From the NCBI GenBank assembly GCA_973895155.1, contig OZ316891.1, positions 23,002,001 through 23,066,000 of the forward strand: a stretch of DNA of 64,000 nt, read 5' to 3'. Both the position numbers and the translations under genes were made by a program. Source of the DNA: Marsupella aquatica. Taxonomy: Eukaryota; Marchantiophyta. Every line of letters starts with the position of its first letter. Positions within the stretch are counted from its first letter, which is position 1. Below are positions 22,481-33,003 of the stretch, in pieces. Under the pieces are notes generated by a model. That model did not search any database and was not told the origin of the DNA. It saw only the letters and a list, made by a program, of their open reading frames with translations.

Positions 22481-25400
22481 AGTTCCTTGTCAGTGTTGTT
22501 CATGCCATGCTACACGGGAAAAGGGATCTCTCGATGTGTACAAGCTGCTCATAAGATTTTGAGCACAAAATTGCCGGAGAGAGTTCAACGATTACCAAAA
22601 GTGTATGATGGAGACCATGTTTTTGAGTTGCCACCTTTTACAGGTCCATACTCGAAGGGGAGTTTCTTTTTGGGCATGGAGTGAAAGAATGATTGTTACA
22701 TGTGGAGCAGGTTGATTGAGACAGGAGCAAATATCGGCCCAAAGCTAAACAACAACAGTCACTCTTACAAGATCCAAACTGTGAAGTGTTTGGGTTCTCT
22801 GCGTTGTATGCATAGGGATTGTGAGAATTTGAAGAGCGTAAAGAGCACAATTCTCCAAAGTGGACCCGAGATCGAGCAGGCACAAATGAGCTGCCTTTCC
22901 CTGTTGGATGCAACGTTCCCCCATCAAGTGTAATTTGTAGCTTTTGCAGGAGGCCTCCTAGGTGTATAGCTGGATGCCCAAGTGAGATGTACTACATCAC
23001 TCCAACCAAGGACGACCTTAATTACTGTCACAAGTCTCGTGTTGCCATGCATGTTGGAAATCACACCCATCCCGCAATGTTCACGCACAACAAAGATCAA
23101 CGATCACTTGTGCGTAATCTCGTGGAGGAGGAACTGAAGAGGAGTCCTACTGCACGGCCGTCTGTGATCAAGGTCAAAGCAGTACAAAAACTTAAAGATA
23201 TTTTTGAGGACCCAGTGGCTGAGATGGTCACCACTGAGGAGGCAAACGACCTTGATGAAATGTTGGCCATTCTGGGCGACAAATCTGTTTTCCGCTCGAT
23301 GATCAGGAGCATCAAGAGATACTCTCATGTGTTGTCTGATGTAAGCATGATACTAGAGATGCGGAAGCAGACTGCATTTCCTTTTATCCAAAGTGTTTTG
23401 TTCCCAGCCCAGAACGTGGGAACAAATGAGCGGCCGCACATTTTTAAAATGAGTATAGAAGGTCCCGGCTCAGGAGTGGACCTTGTTCGAAGAATGCAGC
23501 CAGGAGGGGATCTTGAGCATTCTTGGGTGATGTCTAATGTCATGCACCGCATACTTGACAATAGATGGTGCACTATGTTTGCACACGTATATGACCATTT
23601 CTATCGAGGCTTATGCACAATCTTTGTTTGTGAGCTAGTTTCAGAAGACAACAAGTCATTGCAAACTGCATGGAAGGTCATGAGGAGGGTATGTGAAGAA
23701 CATGGGCTGAAGAATGTGCAATTTTGTGGATTTATGGCTGATAATGCTGCTGCTGGGTGGAATGCGATCCGCAATGAATTTTGGGATGGAAAGGTAAATT
23801 CCCATAGAGAGAGGTCTGATGCATTTCACTGGGCCCAATCAGTACAGAGAATGCAGAAGCACATTGTCCCAAGTAAGAGATTTGAGCATAAAAAATTGTT
23901 GGATTCACTTCGGCACGCCGGTAATATAGTTCTTGCCTATCGAGTTTTTGAGAAGCTGAAAACGTGGTGGAATGAGGGCAATGCGCTACCAGGAAAAGCA
24001 AAGGAGCTCACCACGTGGATGTCTTGGTGGATTGTTCAGTTTTCTCAATGGGGAAACTTTTTGAGACTCGTAAGTGTCTTAACACTTTCCCTCCCTATGC
24101 ATGATATCCGTCAACACGTCGGATCTTGGCGAAGCTCTCCGAGATACGCTCGCATACACCTATTTTGTCTGTTGCCTAGACATAACAAATGACCAAAATT
24201 GATATGTTTTCTGGAACAATATTGCAGGAGATGGACAGAGAAAAGGCAGCACTCATGCCTAACCACAGCGGGGCAGAGTCGGTACACGCATCTATGCGTA
24301 AATCCTCATCTAGTACAAAGGTTGGGTTAGTACAATCTTGTACCCTGGATGCATCTCGCGCGTTGAGCCAGAATGGAGCTTTGAAGAACTACAAACTCAG
24401 TGGGAGGAAAGGACGGGGACCGAGCTTGTTTGAACTTTGACTTCGAGATGCTACTGCCGTTGGGAATGTAGAATCTTTCTTTCCAAAATTGAACACCGCT
24501 GTAACTCAACCACACTTGCGTGAGTTCTCATCCGTGGACCCACTTAGCGGAGATGTAGAAACGGTTTTGATGAAATGCGGGAAGGCCGTTGCTGGCCATC
24601 ATGTTGTAGTAGAAGATTCCCACCGGCCTGACATTGTTTTGGTAACCAGACCAAAGAAGAGGAAGTTCAGGGGGATTGCAAATAGGGACGCAAACTTGAA
24701 AAGCCAGGATGCTGAAGTTGTGGATCTGTCGTCCGATGGCTCTCGTGGCTCGGGCAAACCAGATGTTGTCATTGTGGAACCCCAAAGGACGTGGTCAACC
24801 CCACATCCGGAGCCCGTGAGAAGACGTGTTCAGGAAAGTGATTTGGTTCCAGGCATGTTCTTTTTGGCTTGCATCTCAACGATTGGTAAGAGTCCCGGTT
24901 GTCGAGGTGCATTCAAAGGCAAGGAACGGGGAGTATGTGCTCAATTTATCAGAGAGGCAGGACTAAAAGTAAGCAGATTAGGTGTTGTCGGTATCTGTTG
25001 GCTGGCTGGGAGTAAATTTAACAAACCAGGTGTTCCATATCCGTATTGGTTTTGCCCAAATAACCAGTGTTGCACAAAATCATCTTTGCCATTTATTACC
25101 GGTGTTTTACCACCACTGCCTTCAAAGTTTCCTGTCTCTCATGGAACTAATCTTACAGAAGAAGAGGTCCTATTCTTGCACAACAATGGAGTGGACGTCA
25201 TTTTTGGTGAAGATGTTATGAATGAATTGGTGAGTGCTGGCGACATCATAATGGATTTGAACACATACCCAGAGCGGATAGATCCTACAATGCCTAATGA
25301 GCGTGGTACTCGACGCAATGGCCAGGCAAGGCGAAGGAGGTCAGACACCTCCAAGTACGCTGCCACACGTATCCGTAATTCTAAGACCGAGGCAATTGTG

Positions 25401-25499
25401 TGCACATCAATGAGGAGAATCAAAACAGGGAATGCTACAGGCGTGAGGCTCATGGTGAACAACACTTGCAGGGGCCAAACTTCAATACATTACGTATAG
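22480..25499 (+). pseudogene. MULE-type transposase with upstream zinc finger
   Basis: Order: a WRKY/FLYWCH-like finger region (22560-23060) with cysteines CSFCRRPPRC and later CHKS...HVGNHTHP; the DDE-type core (about 23500-23920) with HVYDHFYRGLCTIFVCELVS, FCGFMADNAAAGWNAI and SDAFHWAQSVQRM, matching MULE transposase block order; an intron 24070-24224 (GTAAGTG to TTGCAG); and a C-terminal part with SGAESVHASMRK and GRGPSLFE. The family binds terminal inverted repeats and moves by cut and paste. Damage: TGA at 22682-22684 and 24438-24440 and a frameshift near 22850. The last third (24489-25499) has an NLS-like PKKRK and a Cys-containing segment I do not recognise. The intron carries one palindromic box near 24123. 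Confidence 0.7.
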
Positions 25500-25699
25500 A
25501 TCTGTGTCTTCCCAAGTTGCTCCTGCAAGGATTTCATGTACAGGGAGTCTATGGGAAGAGCCTACTTCCCGTGCAAGCACTTGTACTGGTGCTTTGCAAA
25601 CATCTTCAAGAGGAATATCGACACGGATCAATGTGCTAACCAACCAATCTTGACTCTAACTAAGGTCAGCAACCTTGTATCAAATGCGGGTATTGTCTG

Positions 25700-25995
25700 A
25701 TCTCGGCGACCTCCGCCGACATTGTATTTCGGAGACCATCACCGACATTGTATCTCGAAGACCCTCACCGACATTTACCAAATAGCCAAATAGGGTTTCC
25801 TTCCTCATTGTATCCTTCCTCATTGTATCTCGGAAACCATCGCCGACATTGTATTTCGGAGACCCTCGCCGACATTTACCAAATAGCCGAATAAGGTTTC
25901 CTTCCTCATTGTATCCTTCCTCATTGTATCTCGGAAACCATCGCCGACATTGTATTTCGGAGACCCTTGCCGACATTTACCAAATAGCCGAATAG
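25700..25995. repeat. 101-bp tandem array of palindromic boxes
   Basis: ACATTTACC recurs at 25771, 25872 and 25973 (101-bp period). Each unit holds two boxes such as TTTCGGAGACCCTCGCCGACA, followed by AAATAGCCGAATAGGGTTTCC. A further box, TCTCGGCGACCTCCGCCGACA, starts the array at 25701. Confidence 0.9.
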
Positions 25996-26011
25996 GGTCA
26001 CTTGTTTTGGG

Positions 26012-26038
26012 CCTAGGGTTTAGGGTTTAGGGTTTAGG
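26012..26038. repeat. Interstitial telomere-type repeat (TTTAGGG)
   Basis: Between three and four TTTAGGG units directly after the 101-bp array and about 150 bp before the F-box-like ORF at 26187. Such teloboxes are common near plant transcription starts. Confidence 0.8.
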
Positions 26039-26186
26039 ATAAATGACCGTTTTATGTGACCGATATTATGTATCCGTTGTTCTTGTCAGTTTAGTGTTTA
26101 AGGTTTGCTATGGACAGGCTCACAATAGGAGGGTAGACCATCCGCCCGCTCTCAGATTAGGCATGTTTTTTTGTTACAAACTTACT

Positions 26187-26849
26187 ATGGATCGCGGCGC
26201 AGGCGAACGTGAGCTTTTGATTGATAGGACACAACAAAAGCTTAGATTGGAATTGCGGACGCTCCTGGCTAGTAAGGAACAAGACCGTGCTCGCATTTGG
26301 AATCCTCGTTATCCCCTACGATGTCACCCTCCAGTGAGTAACTTGATTCCAGGGTTGCCTGATGAGGTTGTGGAGTTGCACATCTGGCCCTGGATTCGGT
26401 CAATGCTCGAAGGTGTTGCAGTTTTGGATCCAGTTCGGGATGGTCATCATCCAGTGAAGACTCTCTTCCTGACGGTGCGATCAGTTGCTCATATCAACAG
26501 GAAATGGAGACATTTGATAACAAACTCCATACTATGCGTTGCAATGACTACAGCTATAGCATTTTGTCGTGTAAGATGGCCTACAGTGACCCCTTTGTTT
26601 TTTTGAGATTCAGTGAGAGCGTTCCCACCGATCGATGTTTGGAGTCGGTTGTCTGATAGTATCTTAAATGAAAGGATTGATTCTTGGTTGTTATGTGCTT
26701 CAGAGGAAGTGGATTGCTACCTCTTCGTATATGGTCTTGAGCAAGCGCAAGTAGAGTCTTGGAAAAGGACTCGTGTTGATAACTGGTACATTGAACAGGT
26801 TCAAGAAAGACTTGATAATGGTGTTCCTGTTAATCGTGACAATTTTTAG
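26187..26849 (+). pseudogene. F-box-like protein 1, interrupted by TGA
   Basis: Start ATG 26187 (MDRGAGEREL). After a charged amino end comes an F-box-like block: LIPGLPDEVVELHIWPWI, then VRSVAHINRKWRHLI. This parallels the LPDDL...LSRVSRKWR pattern by which F-box proteins bind SKP1. The frame is broken by a TGA at 26604-26606 and resumes without shift (RAFPPIDVWSRL), matching IPPIDALAMM in the neighbouring paralogue, so the break is a point nonsense change. No C-terminal substrate-binding repeats are seen. Role in ubiquitin ligation is inference from the motif only. Confidence 0.55.
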
Positions 26850-27099
26850 CGGCATCGACTGAGCACCAATGTGAAAGTTGTTTGCCCACATTGAATGCCA
26901 TGTCAAATATCAGCCTGCATTAGTGTAATAGACCAATTAGAACAATTAGACCAATTTTGTGTAATAGACCAATTAGAACAATTTTGTACAAAAAAATTTG
27001 AATAGTAAAAGTTTTAATTTTTTGAGCGGAATCTCAGTGCGGTGTTCTCGTTATGTTAGTGACCTCTTCAACATACATGGCAGTACACAATTGTCCTTC

Positions 27100-27262
27100 T
27101 CATGTTGGCGAGAGTCTCTGAGATGTGTCTTGGAGAGGTCGTTTACCATCACTTTTGTCCTCGTGAAGTCGGTCAGAGTCTCTGAGATAAGTCTACTATA
27201 TTGTGTTGACAAATTGGCGGGCACAATCCGCAAAATCTCAGAGACCCTCTCTGAGATGGGTA
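27100..27262. repeat. Cluster of palindromic boxes including a perfect 23-nt copy
   Basis: Three boxes near 27105, 27170 and 27235. The last (27235-27257) is perfect: arms ATCTCAGAGA and TCTCTGAGAT around CCC. Confidence 0.85.
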
Positions 27263-27482
27263 ACAGATAGGAGACCCCGTAATATATCGAATAGTCCCAT
27301 AATATTTAGACAATGTTTTTTTAGTTAATCTGCTCCTAGCAATAAAACCATAAGTTTTGGGCAAAATTTGTGAGGTCAATCATCCATATCACTATTCACT
27401 CTTTGGTTGCCTTATCATGGAGGTCTCCACTTGACAGTATTCTCTTGTTCAACATGGAAGGATCCAATGCTTAAGGTGTTAT

Positions 27483-28181
27483 CATGAGAAGTGCGCTGCA
27501 CGGCTTGAGACGTTCAGGACGACCGTTACTGAGCTGAAATTGATAGCTCTTTCCGATAAGTTGTCAATATGGAGTTCTCCCGGGAGTTCTGGGGGGGAGC
27601 CTATGCGTTATCCATTGCACAGTCAGGAAGCCCGAAAGCAGAGTCTCATCCCCGGCCTCCCGGATGATCTGATGGAGGGACACATTTGGCCTCTACTTCG
27701 AAACAGATTTGAATGTGCAAATGCTCATGGCAGAGATGATAATGCTACATTCAACGCAATCAACAACATGCGTGTATTGTCAAGAGTTAGTAGGAAATGG
27801 AGATTCCTAATGACTCACTCGAAGGGATGGGCAGCCATAAAAGTGCTGCTGGATATTGTTGAAAACATATCTGAAAATCGACATTGGACTCGACACTCAA
27901 CCGCGTCCACGTTTCGAGTCCTCTTGCGTCAAATTCCTCCTATTGATGCCCTCGCGATGATGTCACCTATATCATTGAAGTCTTGGGTGGCATATTATGT
28001 TTGGAGGACAGAGAGATATGAGAGGGATCTATATGACAGTTTCTTTGACGAGGATGAGCTTGGAAGGGTCAAGCTATGGGTGGAGAACATGCTACACACA
28101 TTGTTGTGGTGTGACGATGTAGCGAGTTGGGAGAGCAACAATCCCGATAGTGGGTACGGGCTTCATAGTGATGACATTTGA
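27483..28181 (+). CDS. F-box-like protein 2
   Basis: Uninterrupted frame to TGA at 28179. The frame is open from at least 27453, with a small Cys cluster (CLRCYHEKC) just before; no ATG is certain, and internal Met codons exist at 27540 and later. The F-box-like block is LIPGLPDDLMEGHIWPLL, followed after about 30 residues by MRVLSRVSRKWRFLM. The second half (RQIPPIDALAMMSPISLKSW, then FFDEDELGRVKLWV) matches the paralogue at 26187 in order and spacing. The pair looks like a local tandem duplication. Likely a SKP1-type adaptor if the box is functional, with the substrate unknown. No splice site is required. Confidence 0.55.
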   Translation, partial: HEKCAARLETFRTTVTELKLIALSDKLSIWSSPGSSGGEPMRYPLHSQEARKQSLIPGLPDDLMEGHIWPLLRNRFECANAHGRDDNATFNAINNMRVLSRVSRKWRFLMTHSKGWAAIKVLLDIVENISENRHWTRHSTASTFRVLLRQIPPIDALAMMSPISLKSWVAYYVWRTERYERDLYDSFFDEDELGRVKLWVENMLHTLLWCDDVASWESNNPDSGYGLHSDDI

Positions 28182-28349
28182 TCATTTAGGGTTTAGGTCG
28201 ATCGCCATTGTTGGTTTAGGTTTAGTTTAGAAGAATTTATCCTCACCCCTGGTAGTTTTGGTTCAGATTTTGTAACATGGACAAATTTTGTACGAGTTTG
28301 TGATTAATAAATTACTTGACATTTGCACGACAAACATGTTTGGCACAAT

Positions 28350-28735
28350 GTTTTTTCAATGTCGGCTACCTCGCCAACATGCAGAACTCAGCTTGGGTCT
28401 CTGAGATGAATCTTGGTCAGATCTTGGCGGCCTTCTCCGAGATATACTGGGGTACGTCAAATCGCTGGATGTACGTCAAATCGCTAGATGTACGTCAGAT
28501 CGCCAATGTCGACCACCTCGCCGACATGCAAAACTCGGCGAGGGTCTCTGAGATGATACTCGGCCAGATCTCGGCGGCCTTCTCCGAGATATGCTGGCGT
28601 ACGTCAGATTGCTGGACGTACGTTAGATCGCCAATGCCATGCAACACTCGGCGAGGGTCTCTGACACATTTTGCGGTTTTGAGCAGACAGCTTTGTTTTG
28701 AGCACGCAGCTTTGTGAAGTTGGCGACCCTCGCCG
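28350..28735. repeat. ~140-bp tandem array of palindromic boxes
   Basis: Two and a half units containing CTACCTCGCCAACATGCA, CTCGGCGAGGGTCTCTGAGA and ATCTCGGCGGCCTTCTCCGA, with a TACGTCAGATCGC spacer repeated several times. Confidence 0.85.
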
Positions 28736-28914
28736 AGATCTTTCCCAAACACGAAACAGCCAAGCTTAGCGCCTAACCCACCAAGGAGAGACAATGTATG
28801 AAGTTTCCAAAACAATTATAGTAAAGATCAAGTCGGCGGTCTCGCTGACATTCTAATTTGGTCGCATTAATGTGTACGAAAAGGACATATTGGATCCGCT
28901 TGAATGATTTTATG

Positions 28915-28975
28915 ATGTTGGCGAGTACGCCAACATATCCTTGCCAATGTCAGAGACCTCGCCCACATCCCCTCA
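28915..28975. repeat. Two isolated boxes, TGTTGGCGA type
   Basis: ATGTTGGCGAG-TAC-GCCAACAT (about 28915-28936) is a nearly perfect hairpin with the arm ends changed from ATCTCGG to TGTTGGC. A second, weaker box follows near 28946-28970. Confidence 0.7.
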
Positions 28976-29002
28976 CTATGGACCCTTCACTGATATCAGT
29001 GA

Positions 29003-29040
29003 CTGATATCAGTTATCAGTCACTGATAACTGATGATGTT
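29003..29040. repeat. 38-bp palindrome-rich repeat, copy 2
   Basis: Same block as 1218-1255, preceded by an extra partial CTGATATCAG. It lies 20 bp before the broken edge of the relic giant LTR. Confidence 0.7.
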
Positions 29041-29060
29041 ACCTATCTCTGGTCCGTCCA

Positions 29061-32000
29061 CTGACAGATTACCTGCCCTTGACCGAGTCAACTCTTCATT
29101 GGCCTAACTAGGTCCACCCTTGGCTTCAACTTCATCATTGGTCCCGACCTTCGATACGGCTACGACCTCCGATATGGCTCTGGCCTCCGATACGGCTCCG
29201 GCCTCCAATATGGCTCCGGCCTTCGATATGGCTCCGGCCTCCCCGGCATGCCCTAGCGGAGGATCCAGTCCATCTCCACTTCCTAGGACTGGTGGATCCA
29301 CCGCCATGCTGATGCTGGAGATCGGTGCCGGGTTTATCCTCTCGGTCCCCTCGGCTTGAGAAGCCGTATAACTCCCAGACCTAGAAGGTTTCCGCTTCTT
29401 CTTCTTCCCTATTTCAACAGCCAGTTCCTTCCCCTTGCCACCTACCTTTGGCACCGGGGTGAGTGTTTCGGCTTGTCCTACGGCCAATACTACCCCTGGT
29501 AACTGGGTTCCCCCAATTGGAGTTGGACCTGATGAAGCCAAGCATTTAAATACTGCGGCTTGTGTCTTCAACCGCTCCGTTTGGTTGTCGGCCTGCCGTT
29601 GTAGGTTCTCCATCTTTCTCGTGATTTCCTCCAACTCCTCTTGGGTCTCATCCAGGTCCTTGGTGCCTCCTCCAGCTCCTTATTGGCTTCCTCCAATTCC
29701 CTCCTTAAGGTAGCCCTCTCCTCCTGGGTTGCTCTTAGCTCCTTGTCGAGCTCTGCTACGACCACAGAATCCATTTTATTCATCTTGGCATAAGTCTGGT
29801 CGAGCTGGTCATCCTTTTCACGCAGGTCGGCCTTGAAGCTGGCCGTCAGGGACACAAGCTCCTGCTGCAGCGCAATAATCCCTTGATAGGATTTCCCTAA
29901 CTCTGCTTCCTTTTGCTCAAGCGCTCCGCGGATATCTTTGAGCTCTCCTTTCAACGCCCTCTCCCTTCTCTGGTTCTCCGCCATGGCCCGATTGTTGGTT
30001 GCTAAGTGGGCCTCCTCTGCATCCCTTAGCTCCCGCTTCCATTTCTCTCTTTCCTTGACTGCGTCAGCCAACTCTCCCTGGGTTCGAGTCAGTTTATCTT
30101 TGATAATCTGATTGTTAGACTGAGCGGTATCCAACTGCCCCTGCATGATGTTTAGCTCATGCCGCTTAATCCGTAGTTCATCTTGGGCTTTCTTGGCCAC
30201 CTGTAGGACTTCCATCTTGGCTTCCTTCTCCCTAAGCCGCCGGATAACCTCGTCCTTCTTGCTCCTCTCCAAAGCCACCGCTTCTTCTAATCGGTGCTTT
30301 TCCAACATCTCCCTCTGGAAAAAGGGTCCCTGCTCCAACTCCTCCCCAAAGATGCTGAGCGCCAGTTCCCCACACATCTCCCCATACTCCATGGCTCTAT
30401 CCTCAGCATAGGTGGAGTAACTAGAAGTCATTGGCATTACCCATCGCGGCCTCTGCTCCCAAGCCGTCTTGCGGATTTCTTCTATGGTGGCAAGAGGGTT
30501 GGTTCTTTTTTTGGCAAGCCGCCTGATGTCCTTCGGCCAATCTCCTCCTGGTAAACCTTCTCCCTAGCCAGGGCTGCTTTCTCTTCCTCCCTAAGTCGCT
30601 CCTGAAATTCTTGTGCCGTCTACTTTATGTTGTCAAAGCTCGGGGGAGCAATCTCTGGTGGGGGAGACTCGGGGCTACTCTGCTGGTTGGGGTCCCCTCG
30701 AAATACTCTTGGAAGCGTGGGGATAAATCGGCCACAGGTCCTGACTCCTGGAACATGATGATCCGACCCATAGCCGGAGTTATCATTGTTGTAGTCCTCC
30801 ACCGCCTCCTCCACTACTTGGACTCCCGGCTTCTCCCTTTGTTCCCCTGGTCCAGTCGTGAAAACGGCCTCTGGTTCCTCTGGTTTCTAGGCTGTCGTCT
30901 CCTTCTGCTCTCCGCGGAAAGGAGCCTTAGGCTGCTCTGCCTCTCATTCGGGGCTTGAGGCTCCCACATACATTCGCACTCCCGGCTTGTGTTCTGGCCT
31001 CCTTCTCTCCTTGACTCCAGTAAAGGGATCTTCCCCTCTGCGTCGGCTTAAGCCGACCTCTGGGGCATCGTCTTGGATCATTGCCGTTGCCGTTGCCAGA
31101 ACCGTTCTCCTTTTCTTCTCCACTAAGTTCAACAGACTTTGCATGCCTGGTTGCTGCATTGACACGTCTTCTTTCCTTGTCCCAAACACCTGCTTGATCG
31201 TCGGACTGTCGGGTTGGTTGGGCTTCTCTGGTGCCAGCCTCTTCTCCGGAACCTCCTCTGGTGCCCTTGCTGATAGGGAAAGTACTGGGGCAAAGATTTG
31301 ACTTCTGGCATACCGGCACAACAGCGGCATGTGCCGATCTCTGCCCTCGGCAAGTTACAGTGCATGGTCACCCGCAAGAAATTGATCATCTCTCCAATGT
31401 GCGGGTTGGTGCAAGTGTTCCGGAAGAAGCCATTCTTCGTTGATGGTCCTGGGAATGACCGGAACTCCTTGTCAAGTAAGGTCTTCCTGGTATCAACCTT
31501 GGTCTTATTACCCATCGGCAAGCCAAACACCTCGGCAATCACCTAGGGAGTGAGATAGAAATCCTTCCCATACACCCTCTTGGAATTGGTCTCGGGTTCC
31601 CATGATCCCATGAATTCTAATAAGTCTGAGTGCGGCACTTCCGGCTTCAGCCATGGTAATCTTACGAAGGCTTCCAAGCCGGATCCGGCCATGAAGCCTT
31701 GGTACTTCTTGGTCTGCATGGCCGTAAAGCATGCATCCTCCTCTCGTGCAAAGTGTAATTGCACTTCCTCTGGTAGGGTCGCCGCCCAGCCTTTCCAGGT
31801 GTCATTGTTTGTTGGAATGGCATTGATGGGATCGACCTCTTCCTCCTCGGCTTCTCCCCTAGTCCCGCTCTGCTGCGCTGCTGGCTTCCTAGGTGCCGCC
31901 GACCTCGTTCTTTTTGCCGGGGTGGCCTCTTTGTTGTTGTTTCCTTTCCTCTTCATCTCGGCTGTCGTGGATGTTTCTCCTAGCAAGGTTGCCTTCGTCC

Positions 32001-32685
32001 ACCCGTCCGTGTTACCCTTCAACTCCCAGTGTAGGTCGCTGTAGCGATTGATGGCTTCCCGGATGCCGACGATTTTGTTTTTGCAAAATAGAAGGTCGTC
32101 GAGCTGATTGGCAGTAGGAGTCCACAAGAACTTGGCGTTGATAAGTTCTCCTCCTAAGAAAGTCGTCTTCTGTAGTTTCCAGAGCCGAGCAAGTTCCTGC
32201 CGTTCTTGAGTTGCTCTCTCTGATTCCTTGTCCTCGTAAGTCCTGATGTACTCACCTGCCCGTTTGAATAGGCATCCCCAAAAATATGCCGCTTGATTGA
32301 CGTTGCTCATACCCTCCTTGAGTCGATCGTTGGTATCTGTTCCCACCCCAAGTGCTTGCCTAAGCAGCTGACAGCAATTGGCCTCCCGTAGTCGTCTTCC
32401 CAGTTCGTTCTTGCAAATGAGCCACTATTCCTCGCGAGCGGTCCTTACCCCTCTCCTCCTAAGGTCTTCCCTCCCGTTGGTCACCCCTAGCCACCGACGC
32501 TTAGCGCGCCCTAACCCTAACTGTGTTCTCTCTCCCCGCATCCTTACTTCCGGCCTCGGCCCGGGTTCCATAGTCACCCTTAATTGTTTATATTTTCCTT
32601 GTTTTGTTCGTATACTAAGGTGTTTCCAGGGTACACTCCTTCTTTACCATTAAACCGGGCTAGTGATTCCTGGCTAGGCATCACA
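29061..32685 (-). mobile_element. Relic giant LTR of an E2-related element, with decayed ORF2
   Basis: Aligns throughout with the E2 LTR from its TGTGATGCC end (32685, minus strand) to about 29061, where it is cut off. Fragments of the LTR-encoded ORF are still readable in pieces (32346-31543, 31542-31129, 30437-29568, 29634-29104), separated by frameshifts, stops and at least one deletion near 31310. Divergence from the E2 copies is clear at protein level: an older, related element. It sits in repeat R3, next to CTAGT at 32686-32690; the left partner of that duplication is lost. Confidence 0.85.
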
Positions 32686-33003
32686 CTAGTAGTGCCACTG
32701 AGAGGTGTACCGGGTGCATTGAAGTGGGTTGGGTGAGGGCTGTCACAGCTCTGATTGCTGAGAGTGGAATGGCAGAGTGGTGGGGCAATGGCTTAGAAGT
32801 CCCTAAGCCGGGAATCAGTCTGGAGTCACTAGTTTATGGGTACATTCCGGCGGCGGAATAGAAATATATCTATGACAGTAAGCATACGTATAGACATATG
32901 CGCACCATAGTGCTAGGCCCTGTGTGTACGGGCCCGATATGAATACCCCTTCTCACCAGAACTATCATGAGCACAGGATCTGATTCCCAACCTTGGTTCC
33001 TAG
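32686..33003 (+). mobile_element. Repeat R3, left part
   Basis: Matches R about 7371-7688 in the same orientation. It ends with CCTAG (32999-33003), the left target duplication of E2. Confidence 0.9.
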
